In this document: one piece after another, positions 42,050 through 53,685 of the stretch
How the letters are laid out: every line of letters begins with the position of its first letter
How positions within the stretch are numbered: the stretch's first letter is position 1
Assembly: GCA_963693365.1 (NCBI GenBank)
Contig: CAVNZM010000010.1
Span: 2,852,001 to 2,916,000, forward strand
DNA from: Amoebidium appalachense
Taxonomy: Eukaryota > Ichthyosporea
Reading direction: 5' to 3'
DNA length: 64,000 nucleotides
Made by a program: the position numbers and the translations under genes
Notes under the pieces: model-generated
Database searches by the model: none
The model's input: the letters and a program-made list of their open reading frames with translations, nothing else
Told to the model about the DNA's origin: nothing

Positions 42050-44740
42050 ATGGGTGTCCCAGGTGCCTCCAGCACCGCTTCTCTGCCAAGTGCTGCCTTA
42101 CTGCAGCCGGCGTGGCCACTACAGCCAGCTGTCCGGTCCCGTGCACGAGCCAAGCCCACCAGCCCCCCCAGCACCACTCTTGGCAGCTGTTGGTGGTCGG
42201 TGGACAACCAACATCAGCCATAGTTGGCGTCACTCCGACCACATCAACATTCTGGAGGGAGAAGCACTGCTCCTGGGGCTTCGTCGATTAGGTAGGTCTA
42301 CGGCTGCCCTGCTACCTTTGGGGCCTTGATTTGACGGCGCTGCTTGGGGCTGTTGCTAAGCATCCGACACCTTAACCGTGTATCATCCAGGTGGGCTGCC
42401 TACACGTTTGCCCTGGACATTTGTTTGTATTGTGTGTGGCTGCCGTCAGCTTACAACCCTGGCAGATGGTCCCTCGCGGTTTTCTGGCTGACCAGGCCTA
42501 AAACCCCCAGCCCTCAAGGCCTACCGGGATGCTGTTGTTGAGTTCCTGGATTGGTTGCCTCCTGGCACCCACACCAATTCCCCCGCCAAGATGGACGACC
42601 TACTGGTGGAGTATTTTGAGGAGTGTTATGCCATTGATCCATCGCGTGGCCAGCCGTCAGCGCTGTGTCAACACAGCTGCCGGCATCAAGCATTTCATGC
42701 CACGTTTTGGTCCGCACCTGCACGCCGCCCAACGAAGCCTGCAGGGTTGGAACCGGCTTGTTCCAGCAAAGACCCCGCCCCCGCTTCCGTTCTCATTGGC
42801 CCTTGTCATTGGCCATCATTTGTATTCAAAAATCGGCCCCTTGTTTGGTATTGCTGTTTTGCTAGGGTTTGGGTGTTATTTTCGGGTCAGTGAGCTGCTT
42901 ATGCTCACCCGCGTGGATCTTGTTTTGTCTGACGACCCAGTTCCCCACAACATGCCACCCGGTACGGGCTGCATCCGCCTGGCCGACACTAAGACCGACC
43001 CAATTCAGTTTGTCCTCATCACCGATCCGTCCCTGTTAGCCATGCTGTCTTTCTGGTCTTATGGTGCTCCCCCTTCTGCGCGGCCGCTGTTCCTTTCTCG
43101 TATCGGATGTTCTTGTGCCGTCACTCTTTACTCGCCCCAGCAGGGGGATAGATTACTTGCAGTGTCGTGTGTAGGTGCCTAGGCTGCACACACAAACACA
43201 TGTGCTCTCCAAGGAGACACATTTTAGATGGCAGGCCATCACCACAGCATATGGCTCACAACATCCGATTGGCTACAGGGGAATGTAAAGACCAAATATG
43301 GCTACACTTAAACAGGACCAATCATTGCACTTACATTTACGTACAGAGAACTGATTGGCTAAGCCATACCTAGAGACTAACCAATCGGAATGCAAAGTAG
43401 CTGGCAGTTCGAATTCCACATGTCACTTCGTCGTTGTGGCTGCGGCCGTTCCTCAAAGAAAACCCGTTTAAAAACGGACCATTCTTGTGCCGTCACTCTT
43501 TACTCGCCCCAGCAAGGGGATAGATTACTTGCAGTGTCGTGTGTAGGTGCCTAGGCTGCACACACAAACACATGTGCTCTCCACACCTCCCATGCTGGCG
43601 CAATGCAAATGGCGCCGTAACAAAAATGTTTGCAAATAAACAGGCAGAGCGGACAACTGGTTGGAACGCTCGCATGCTGAGTGTTAACCCGCGCGTACAG
43701 AACCAAACAGCCGCCCAGGGACTGAAGAGTAGAGGGCGAGGACGGCTAAGGAGACGTCCCAAAACGAAAATAGGTTGCCAAAAGGCAGGCCAGGGCCGAA
43801 ACGTGTGGGGGGGCAGAGCGTCAGAGTGGCGGAACAAGAGTTGTGAAGCCAACATCATGGCCATTGCCAGAAGTCAGTTTAAGCCAGCAAGGGACCAGGC
43901 GGACAGCTGTGTCGAGGGGCAGTGCTGCACGTGAAGAGCCGCGACGCCATGGCAGCATAAACGGTGTAAAACAAAATACTTAACTAGAGAAAACAACCGT
44001 TTACGGGCCTCAGGAGGCCCTGCCAACTTGCTAGACTAAGGACACATTCTGCTCAGGAGCAGTGCCAGCGACTGAGAGGCCTACGAATCTGCGGGCTAGC
44101 GGTTTATGTATATATACACGCAGGATATGGCTCACAACATCCGATTGGCTACAGGGGAATGTAAAGACCAAATATGGCTACACTTAAACAGGACCAATCA
44201 TTGCACTTACATTTACGTACAGAGAACTGATTGGCTAAGCCATACCTAGAGACTAACCAATCGGAATGCAAAGTAGCTGGCAGTTCGAATTCCACATGTC
44301 ACTTCGTCGTCGTGGCTGCGGCCGTTCGTCAAAGAAAACTCGTTTAAAAACGAACCATATTGCGTGCCAAGCTCCAAGCAGCATACGAATCCCTCGGCCT
44401 CAACGAGTATGGGTTCCATCTACACAGTCTTCGCCATGGTGGTACCTCGAGTGACTATGTCAGGGGTGTTTCGGTGGAGACGATTGCTCTGCGTGGTCGG
44501 TGGAGATAGCATGCCTCCCTCCGCCGATATGTGCAGGCCGGCCAGTCTCTTGTTCTTTCTGTTCGGGTGCCGGTGTCGTTCCTTCAAAATGCCCGCACTG
44601 CAGCGCTACATCAGTCACCCACGGCATGGTTCGTTCCTTCCCGTGCCAGATAGGGAGTGGTGGAGCACACCTGTGCCTGCTTGCGAGATTGATTCACAGA
44701 CACCGGCTCATGTATCCCATTGCTGGGGCTCGTAAAGTGC
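42050..44740 (+). pseudogene. YRE-1 copy l: diverged RNase H-YR remnant interrupted by YRE-2
   Basis: An older relative of YRE-1 with many substitutions. It contains RNase H segments (INILEGEALLLGLRRLGRST), then YR segments (FGCYFRVSELLMLTRVD before the insertion; HLHSLRHGG-type and RGRWR-type sequence after it). A 1248-bp YRE-2 copy splits it within the YR gene (43110-44357). The tail (44660-44740) resembles B1. Several frame changes and the stop after RGRWR show that it is dead. The stretch 41865-42049 before it is unassigned. Confidence 0.8.
43110..44357 (-). mobile_element. YRE-2 copy b: internally deleted split-repeat element
   Basis: Minus strand order: A1 (44357-43968, 390 bp), short internal segment (43967-43592) with a conserved but unrecognised frame (SPWAAVWFCTRGLTLSMRA), B1 (about 43591-43492), A2 lacking its promoter half (43491-43247), B2 (43246-43110). 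The internal segment partly matches that of YRE-2 copy a. With no RT or YR it must be mobilised by another element. It sits inside the YR gene of YRE-1 copy l. Confidence 0.85.
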
Positions 44741-44779
44741 AAATCAATGATCCGTGCAAACGCGCAGTGAACGTTGTGA

Positions 44780-44833
44780 AATTGACGTATACTAATCCGT
44801 CTCAGCAGATCATCCTAAGTCAACGATCAAGAT

Positions 44834-44882
<49 letters not shown>

Positions 44883-45525
44883 GGCCCGGGTCCACAGGTC
44901 ATCATGATCAAGTCCGGGGCCTCAAGATCAGTTGTACGGCTGCGCCCATCTTGTCTCTGCAGGCGCAGGGCAGGACCACGTCAGCCTGGAGCAGCCGACC
45001 AATAGGATTAGTAATAGTGTATAGGATAGATCTTAGGAGGACTTAGGAATGCAATAAGTTTGGGCAGATGCCCTGATAAATATTGGCGATTTCTGATAGT
45101 GTATTCTGCCAAACGTATATATATATATATATTGATGTACAGGAAGGAGTAGAGAGGGGAGGGGGGGGGGGGGATAGAATGAAATGTAGACTTAGACTCC
45201 GCGGTGCCACTAGGGGGAGGGAGAGGGAAGAGACAAAGATATGTATATTAGAGTGAGCCGATAGACTTAGCTCGTGCAGGCGCACGATAAAATTTATTAG
45301 ATCGGAATGAATGGAATGTGGCATCGTGGGGGGGCCGGGTGATGATGATCTTTGGGGGCACGGCCTCGATGGCCGCAGTTGTGACTTAGCTTGGTTCCGT
45401 TTGGATCTCAGGTTGCCCGTCGGAGCCCGGCCTAGAATAAACTTTGCAGTTTTCTCGTATACGTTCGTTCCTTTCCGTGTGTGTACACTTAGAAGAGTGC
45501 CGCGTCTTTTATTACACACATGTTA
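44780..45525 (+). repeat. 5' LTR (first about 62 bases missing)
   Basis: Homologous to the 3' LTR from LTR position 62 onward (TTGACGTATACTAATCCG), with a much longer G-run (about 43 bases at 44838-44881). The right limit near 45525, where ATTACACACA precedes gag leader sequence, is an estimate. No primer-binding site was recognised. Confidence 0.65.
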
Positions 45526-45690
45526 GGATATGACAAGCTACACCTTTGCTTTTAGTGCGGTTTTTCGCGCTAGTTTACACGCGGTGACAGTTCCTTCTGG
45601 GCTGTTGCTACACCTTAGAAAAACAACGGAAAAAAAAACAAAAAAAAACACAAAACACACACACAACAATGGTAGGGCACACACAACACC

Positions 45691-46815
45691 ATGGCGCACT
45701 TTAACGTAGATATGTTCTATGCGCTGGCAGCGGAGGATAGCTCCCTGCACACACAAATCCCACAGGTTCACACAATAGACGTGAGACATACAACAGCGTT
45801 TAGTTTCACACTCAAACACGACTCAGAGATACCACGTTGGCTCCGCACACTCGTAGCCAACACACCCACACTAGTAATAGATGCCAAGAAGGCCCCTACA
45901 GGGCGGCCTCTTGCCTCATGATAAAACAGTGCATAGACCACAAAACCATGGCCGACCTGTGCACCCTCATGGAGGAGCACCCTTACAGGGCCGAGCAGGC
46001 ACCACAGGTAGTCACGACTGCTCAAATATACGAGCAGCAGTACGACGAGGAACGCGACGAGATGGTGATCCGTACGCTCGGCCAGAAACGTCTGGCAGCA
46101 CGGTTCATTCCCGACGACGAGGACGAGAACAAGACCGCGACGTTGATAGTGAGCTCGAGGCCTTGACCCGGCCCGAGAACGAGCTCGAGTACACGGCCAG
46201 GCTCGTCAACCGTTACTTGACGGCCCGGACCGGCGCTGCACGTTCCGCGCCCAGCTCCGTGAATGGAAGTATACCTTTCCCACTTTAGACATGTCCCCTG
46301 TTGAAGCTCGTGCATTCTTTGAAAGGGAGTATAGGGTCTTTAGAGACCTTTGCGAGTTGGCTGATGACGTGAGTGCTAGGGAAAAGTTTGAGTTTGCACG
46401 TAAGGCTCTCTCTGTGAACACAGACACTGCACATATGTTTGGGGAGCATGATGATGTTGACGAGGTGGTGTTGCATATTAAACGTCACTTGCTTGCTATG
46501 CATGAGGTGAAGTTTAACAAGAGGGATAGACAGAAGAAGGTGATGGAGGTGGATAAGAAGAAGGAGTGTGGAAAGAAAGGGGAAAAGGAAGAAGAAAAAG
46601 AGGGTTTGGTGCTGGTGGTGAGAGAGGCCAAGGGGGGCAGGGGGGAAGGGGGGGGCGTGGTGCACACGGTGGGCCCCCCCAGCACGACCGGGCTCCCGGT
46701 TATGCTTTGCGTCAAGGTTATGAAGTTCCCCTTGGCCCTTTCTTTGGTGCATGTTATTTTTGTGGCCGGCAAGGGTACTCTCCTGCATATTGTCGTAGCT
46801 ACCAAGGCTATTGAG
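45691..46815 (+). pseudogene. Ty3-type gag with zinc knuckle, frameshifted
   Basis: Starts MAHFNVDMFYALAAEDSS. Frame changes at about 45905 and 46150 connect it to IDHKTMADLCTLMEEHPY and then to SPVEARAFFEREYRVFRDLC (from 46291), an alpha-helical capsid-like part. A Gly/Arg-rich tail leads to CYFCGRQGYSPAYC, a zinc knuckle of pattern C-X2-C-X4-Y-X4-C in which the usual His is Tyr. It is a structural, RNA-binding protein in intact relatives. Broken here. Confidence 0.65.
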
Positions 46816-47350
46816 TTTCGGGGGAGGGGGAAGCTGGGGTCACGGAGGGAGGGGGGGGGGATAGTATCGGTCCTCCCCAGGTTGCAGAGGACCTTCACCC
46901 TCTCCCACCCCAGGTTGAGCTTCCCTTTGCCCCCTCACCGCCCCGATACGTGTGGGAGCCGGGCATCGTCGTGGGTCCTCAAGACAGCGTCGAGGTGGTA
47001 TGGCATGAATGTTTGTGGGGTGATTCTCCAAAAGGTATGAATGGTGTGAATGTTTTGTGGTTGGGGGAGGTTCCCCAGCCACAAGTGGATGGTCTCAGTG
47101 TTTCTTGTTGTCCCAGCCCGGTGTTTGCTCTAACCACACCGGAGGGGGTTTCTGTGCCATTGTTTCCGGAAGGGGGGGGGACACACACGAGTAAGGGGGG
47201 AAGGGGGGGGAAGGCACAGACACGTAGAAACACACCACCACCACAACACACGACGGTTGCAGACACACATACACCCACACACACACCACCCACCCACACA
47301 CCCACACACCTTCCACCACCACCCACGTCACACTACACCCCACCCCACCC

Positions 47351-48360
47351 GTGCAGGCACCACAGGTAGGTATGCTTCAGGTAGGTGTCGAAGGTGTGAG
47401 TCTTCGTGGGCAGGGTCTGGGTGTGAGTGATGATGTGTTGCTCGAATTGGAGGAGGATTTAGTTGGTTTTAGCCGGCATTATATAGACGTATGGTTAGCC
47501 GATGGTAAGTTGAAGGCTGTTGCTTTGCTCGATGGAGGGGCTCAGGTTAATTGTGTGCATGCTTCGTTTATTCGTCGTTTTAATCAGGCTGGGGGGGAGA
47601 TTCCAATTTTAGATGCTTCTAGCACGGCCTTAGGTAGTGCTAATAATAGTAGTATGTCTGTTGAAGGTGTTTGTGTGTTGCCGTGTGAAATAGGTGGCCA
47701 GGATATGCATATTGCTTGTTATGTGGTTAAGGATTTAGCTCAAAGTGTTTTGTTGGGAGCCCCATTTTTTGTAGACATGTGAATGCTTTGTTTGAACGTA
47801 CGAATCTTTTAGAGTTGCAGTCCGGCGTTAAATTTAAAACCCACGATGGGCTCGACGGTTATCAGTCCGGTGCTAGAACGGTAGTTGAAGTAGTAATTGA
47901 GCCTTATCAGTGCCAAACGGTACGTGTCCGGGCCAGCAATCATGTTAGGATCTGGGATTTAGGGGTTTTTACTCCGAAATCCCCATTTCAGGAGGTGGCT
48001 CAATGGACCCTTAGTAGGGTATGGCCGGATAAGACGATAGAAATAGACTTAGTGAATCAGGGCATCGAGCCCATAGTGATTAGGTCAGGTGTTTCCGTCG
48101 GTAGTTTCACTAATGAGATTGGTAGTATAGAGGTCTCTCTTATTACCCAAAAGGAGGATGCCGGCTCGAAGGGTGACTCAGGAGGGGGGGGAACAACTTT
48201 ACTTAATGATAGCCACCAAAATTTCACCCGACACGATGGGGGGGGGGGGGACCGGGACACCACCGGTCCCACTCCCCCGATCCCCAAGAGGAAGGAGGGT
48301 CACCCCGGGTGTGAGAATGTGCAGGCAGGGGGGGGGGGGGGGGGGGGGGTGTTGGTCTAA
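47351..48360 (+). pseudogene. Ty3-type aspartic protease and pre-RT region, frameshifted
   Basis: The protease domain is shown by VALLDGGAQVNCVHASFI, where D-G-G stands in place of the usual D-[ST]-G, followed by VLLGAPFF, the typical ILG-type motif. A shift near 47775 leads to NALFERTNLLEL and a beta-rich segment with VNQGIEPIVIRSGVSVG, as usually found just before the RT of Ty3/Gypsy polyproteins. In intact relatives it cleaves the polyprotein. The Gly in the active triad suggests loss of function. Confidence 0.7.
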
Positions 48361-48580
48361 CCTGTGGATCTGCCGGGTTAACCAACACCGTGGGGGGCAG
48401 GGTGGCCACAGACCTGGCCCCCCACATACATGCACTAACTCATCAGGAATTGCCCGGGGGCATTGGTATGCCGGGGGGAGGGGGGGGTGCTAATGGTGAA
48501 TGCCTATACCCGGAGGTACCCCAAACTAACCCCGTGCAGCACCGATGTGATACAGGAGATGAAATGTTAAGTGGCATTCC

Positions 48581-49060
48581 GTGAATAAGGATGCATCCGC
48601 TTGTGATGGGGGTAGCCCGGAGTTAGTATTGTCGTTTGGTATGAAGGAGGTGGATTGGACGGTGGAGCAGAAAAAATTATTAGCTAAGTTATTTGATAGG
48701 ACACGGTTTGCATTTCTTGCCGATGATAACGAAGTAGGCTTCGTTAAAGGGTTTGAAATGCAGATCGACACAGGTGATAATAGGCCGGTAGTTATGTCTA
48801 GCTATAGATTGGAGCAGTATAAGTTGTCCGATGCGCTAATTATAGTGAATGATATGTTAAAAAATGGTCATGTGGGGCATAGTTCGAGTCCGTGGAGAAG
48901 CCCGGTGCTATTGGTTAAGAAGCCCGACGGGTCTTGGCGTCTAGTGAACGATTTCGGGGCTCTGAATCGGGTCACAAAGGCAGACCAATGGCCTCTCCCT
49001 AACATAGACGAGCAGCTTTCATTGTTGCACGGCTATACTCACTTTGCCCCGGGAGCAGCT
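48581..49060 (+). pseudogene. Ty3-type reverse transcriptase, N-terminal half
   Basis: Contains YRLEQYKLSDALIIVNDML, HSSSPWRSPVLLVKKPDGSW and RLVNDFGALNRVTKADQWPL with PNIDEQLSLL, the standard order of fingers motifs in Ty3/Gypsy RTs. It stops after HGYTHFA, just before motif A (catalytic Asp), because of the internal deletion. The G-run at 48329 and the missing link to the protease region are further damage. Confidence 0.85.
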
Positions 49061-49743
49061 ACTAACCCGGGCCCGGGCTGCACGTGATGCAGCTCTGGCC
49101 CGTACACAGCAGGCACAGGCACGTGCAGACGTGTCCACACGTCCGTTACGTGAATTGGCCGAGGGTACTTTAGTTTTAATTAGGGATCATACTAGGAAAA
49201 AGAGATATAAGCAGGAGCAGGAAGGTAAGGGTGAAGGCGAAGGTCTTCGTAAGTATGGTAAGAAATGGTTGCCTCTTTTCATTGGTCCGTATAAAATAGT
49301 GGCTAGGTTAGGTCCGACGGAATATAACTTGAAGGTGCAGAGGTTAGATAATGAGAGTGATGTTAGATTTTATAATGTAGATGATATAAAGGAATATTAT
49401 GATAGGGCCCTTAGGGTAAAACGGCCGGAGGGCCGTCGAGTGTTAGATGCATTCACCCCCGACTATGACGGGTCGGTGGATGTATCGGAGGCTGTAGTAG
49501 ATAAAATTATGGATAAAAAGGTTATCGAAGGTAAGGAAGGTAAGGTAAATTATTATTTAATTCGTTTTGAGGGAGGTTATCAGGAAGATCAGTGGTTGCC
49601 TGAGTTTCATTTGGATTGCCTGTTTTCTATTCGTGCTTATGAGGCTAGATTAGTGCAGAGGGAGTTGCCTAGTGCTCCCTCTAGGCCGAAGAGAGTTATT
49701 CCTCAGTTTAATCGTGGTGTGAAAAAGTCGGTGGGGGAGGGGG

Positions 49744-49781
<38 letters not shown>

Positions 49782-49847
49782 GTGATGCAAATACACGTAG
49801 ACACGGGGGGGGGGGGGGGGGGGGGGGGAGACCGAGGAGGAGTGTGA
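49061..49847 (+). pseudogene. Ty3-type integrase C-terminus with chromodomain
   Basis: After the deletion point the frame reads a helical linker (RAARDAALARTQQAQARAD), a GPY-type module (LFIGPYKIVARLGPTEYNL) and a chromodomain (KIMDKKVIEGKEGKVNYYLI, then GYQEDQWLPEFHLD). In chromoviruses the chromodomain directs integration to chromatin with specific histone marks. The aromatic cage is only partly recognisable (YY, W). A long Gly tract is encoded by the G-run at 49742-49780. The catalytic core is absent. Confidence 0.85.
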
Positions 49848-49993
49848 ACGGAGTCGTAGGAATTTGATTTATTATCATAGGTGTCTCCGTAGGTATCAAG
49901 CTTATGGTGTAGATTAATTTATTATTTTTCTTCGTAATTTATTTAATTTCATTTTTTTTTGGGAGACTGATTAGTCTATGTCTTTTTAGGGGG

Positions 49994-50272
49994 TGTTAGA
50001 TGTAATGTGACTGAGGTGGGACTCAGCTTTTCCGGGTGCCGGGGGGGGGGGAAGTTGACATATACTAATCCGTCTCAGCAGATCAGCCTAAGTCTACGAT
50101 CGAGATCGGGGGGGGGGGGGGGGGGGTGGCCCGGGTCCACAGATCATCAAGATCAAGTCCGGGGCCTCAAGATAGCTGTACAGCTGCGTGCATCTTGCCT
50201 CTGCCGGCGCAGGGCAGGACCACGTCAGCTGGAGCAGCCGACCAATAGAATTCTAATTAGTGTGTAGGATAG
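49994..50272 (+). repeat. 3' LTR (truncated at its 3' end)
   Basis: Begins TGTTAGATGTAATGTG just after a short purine tract (TTAGGGGG). It matches the 5' LTR until GTGTAGGATAGATC at 50272, after which unrelated AT-rich DNA begins. R and U5 are therefore lost. Confidence 0.75.
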
Positions 50273-51584
50273 ATCGTACATCAGCAATCTTGCCGAAACA
50301 TCCGGAACCCATAAAAGATACATTGAAGATATCCATATACTCAAACCCATCCTGAACATAACCCTACATCCAGTTCATGGGTTTAAGATATGTAAATATA
50401 AATGGATATTAATCTTGGATATCTACGGCTAATATGTATATAGATATCTGTTAAAACCCTGATATCCATTGGATAACTACTGTTAGGGATCCACTAGATA
50501 TCCACGGGAAACGTGATATCCAGTGGATATCGAACACTAGATATGCAAATACACATGCACAACATATACTGGATATGCAACGAAGGTATCCAGTGACTGG
50601 AAACCTGCCGAAAACCCTATCCATTATGATACGTAATATATATATATAACATGCATAAAAGGTGCACAATCGAGATCCAATTGATATGCTGTGGGTAACC
50701 TAAATCATATGTAATTGATACAAAAGAGATGTAATTTGATATGCAATACATATAGGTTGTGCATAGATTTATTACCGAAAATGAGGTTCATTAGATATAC
50801 AGATAGCTATGTATATAGGCATAGAATACCTATATTGATTATATACAGTCAGGTCACCAATAGACCTCATAATAGTTGCCAAGTAGACCAAAGCATAGAT
50901 ATCCAACATGCATCCCAGTATATATGCACTGGATCAGTAAATGAACAACGAAAATGGATGTGATCGACGACCAAAAGACACCCTTTAGATATCGGCCCTT
51001 GCATATATTATATATATAAATAGACATATAGGCAGAAATCCGAACAACGTGTCTGGATATGTATTCTATATCCACAGTGATATCTAATACTCATCCGTTG
51101 CATGTATATCCTAAGGACTAATCTAATATATGAGTGATATCCAATTGGATATCATCACTTCCGTGTCTGGATATGCACTAGATATCCAGTTTGATATAAT
51201 TTAGCAGTCCATTAAATATATATCTCGATGAGTAGTCTAATATATAAATAATGCCCAATTGGATATGCAATACCCCCCCCCCCCCCCTCGTTGGGATCTG
51301 GCACTTGCTCAACGACGGCAGCACAAGTCTTTATGTACACGTTATGCCCCACAGGAGCATGACCAGTTTTATCTAAGTCATGCTCACCAGGAGCATATGA
51401 CACACAATCCAACACTTACTTTTGATTATGAACTATTACAGGGTCCAGTGACCTTCTTGCTTACAAACTACACATGTTTTTTTGTTACTACTATAAGACG
51501 TATTAATAAAGAAAAGAAAAAACACAAGATCAACTTGAACACACTGGGCACAATCAAAGATAATTGTTTGGGGGGGGGGGGGGG
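50273..51584. other. AT-rich region dense in GGATATCC-like palindromes
   Basis: No gene seen. Variants of TATCCA-TTGGATATC occur more than ten times (e.g. 50460, 50518, 51140). Similar motifs recur in introns and spacers of the genes up to 60.3 kb (53430, 55060, 60250). A C-run lies at 51275 and a G-run at 51571. It may contain the 3' UTR of the minus-strand gene that follows. Confidence 0.4.
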
Positions 51585-52976
51585 TTAATCTTCCTTTCTT
51601 TTTTTGGTGGCGCGTTCCTCATCCTCCTCCTCATTGCGCACCCTCTTCTTGCTGCCCTCATCCTCGCTGCCCTCGGCCTCGCTGCCCTCGGCCCCATCGC
51701 GCTCGCTGGCGTCGCCGTCCCTGTCCCCCTCTTCCTCGCTGACATCAGCGTTCTTCACTTGCTCACGCTCGCTAGTCTCATCCTCGGGCTCGCTGTTGCT
51801 GCCATCTCCGCTGACCTGGCCACCGCTGCCGTCAGCCTCAACCGCATCCTCATCACGGCCGCCGTCGTTGTCAGACCCCGGCTGCAAGGGGGAGACGGGG
51901 GGCTGCAGTTCTTGCTCGCCTGGGCTGTCATCCTTGTTGGCGTTGCCCCCCTTGCCCACCTCTAAGGCCACCTTGGCCTTGGCGCTTGCAGCCCTCTCGG
52001 CCAACTTCTTGGCCTGGTACTGGTCAGCCTTGAGCCTGATCTTGACCTTCTCCCAGTTCTTGATGTACTGTATATGTGGGGTATGTGCAAGCATGAATGA
52101 TAAAAGGTTATAGAAATGGGGCGGAGGGAGGAGGGGGCGGTGGGGGGGGGGGGGGGGGGGTAAATGTTAGTACCCAATATGTTTCAAGTCCAACAGCTAT
52201 GTAAGAAGGATCAACTGAACACCCATCTAACAATGTGTATACGGGGTGAAGCAGGCGGTGTCAGTTCCCTAAGCAGGATTCTAAACAGTAAATGTTGAAT
52301 ACAAACTGTTTGCTGACACCTAGGACACAAAAAGTAAACCATTCCACTTGGCAAGTACTGTTCAATAGTTTACAAGAAGATAACTTGTGCCAATAAAGCA
52401 TAAAACAACCACTAAAATAAAGGATTACACAGCACACACACCTGCTTGATGGTGGACAGCCTGGCGCCCCCGTTGTAGTCACCACCGACATTATAGTTGA
52501 CGTGGGCCCATTGGATGGGGGTAGACAGGCACTTGTGAGCGTTGGGGTCCTTCAGCAACGACTCCAGGCAGAAAACGACCATGCTAAAAAACTTGGGGTA
52601 TTTCTCAGCAATGTCCTGTTGTGTGTGTGATGGCAGCGTTTGCGCCGGTGTGTGTTTGTGTGTGTTGGCCATGGCAGGTGTGTGTGTGTGTGTGTGTGTG
52701 TGTACTAGTAGTATGTGTGTGTGTGTGCATGTGTGTGGGGAGGGGGGGGGGGGGGGGGAGTTAGTGTCAAATAGTGTCTCATGATGAGGCAAGTGATCGG
52801 GAAGAACAGAGGAGGAGGGGGGGGGGGGGGGGGGGTCAAGTGAAGGGAAGAGGAAAGGAAAATAAGATAGACAGATAAGAGAGAGAGACATAGGCAGCGA
52901 CAAGAGGGGGGAGACAGAGAGAGGCGGGAAAAAAAGTCGCCTAATAGCAGTACACAGTACTAGTAGCAGTGGGGGT

Positions 52977-53017
<41 letters not shown>

Positions 53018-53654
53018 CTGGCATACCATGGGAGTCAGAGAGCTGATGCGGGTCTTGATCCCCGTGAGCGTGATGCTCTCGAACACACGGTTGAACCCAC
53101 GCCATCCGAATGGATGGAAGGTGTCTGGGTCAGCTGAATACTTGCGGCCACATGGATACCCCATCACCACAACCTCGTCGATCAGCTCCACCCACTTGGC
53201 CTCCCGGTCGTTACGGGAAGTGGCATACTCCATGATCTGCAAACAATAAAAATCAGGGTGTCGTTGAAATCCTCCCAAGACGTGTACGAACAAATGCTAA
53301 ACATATTAAACACGTATCCATCGGTTGTCCAACAGATAGGTAAGCATACTTTTGTTATCTCAATAGGGGTGTACACGACATGCAATATATATGTATTATC
53401 CAATGAACATGTATGTGAAAGGATATCCAACGGATACCCATTAAACGACTACCGCAGACCAACGGTTTAGTACTTTCTGTGCATGTGTAAACCATAATTG
53501 CATAATCATTATGGTGTGGATGTGGAAGTGATCGTAAATGTTCTCTTTTTTGATTTTTAAATTTTTTGGAGGTGATGGGGTGTGTGTTATGTTTGAGTGT
53601 GTCTGGGAGAGGGGGGGGGGGGGGGGGGGGGGTTATGTGTGTGCGCGTGTGTGT

Positions 53655-53685
<31 letters not shown>

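Larger units (their letters stand above)
44780..50272 (+). mobile_element. Ty3/Gypsy-type chromovirus-like LTR retrotransposon, deleted and decayed
   Basis: Two matching end segments (44780-45000 and 50055-50272, sharing TATACTAATCCGTCTCAGCA, poly-G, and GTCCGGGGCCTCAAGAT) are parts of LTRs. Between them, in order, are gag with zinc knuckle, protease, RT N-terminal half, integrase C-terminal part and chromodomain. RT palm, RNase H and the integrase catalytic core are deleted at about 49060. Several frameshifts occur, many near G-runs. Confidence 0.88.

Noticed and set aside
43539-43934. 131-codon plus-strand frame in YRE-2 copy b
   Set aside because: Antisense to the internal segment shared with copy a (6596-6785); conservation there follows DNA identity, and neither strand matches a known domain.
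45043-45519. 158-codon minus-strand frame in the 5' LTR
   Set aside because: Low-complexity Pro/Ser/Leu content and located in LTR; no support.
46979-47369. Pro/Thr/His-rich and antisense Gly/Val-rich frames
   Set aside because: Arise from CA/CCACAC-rich linker between gag and protease of the Ty3-type element.
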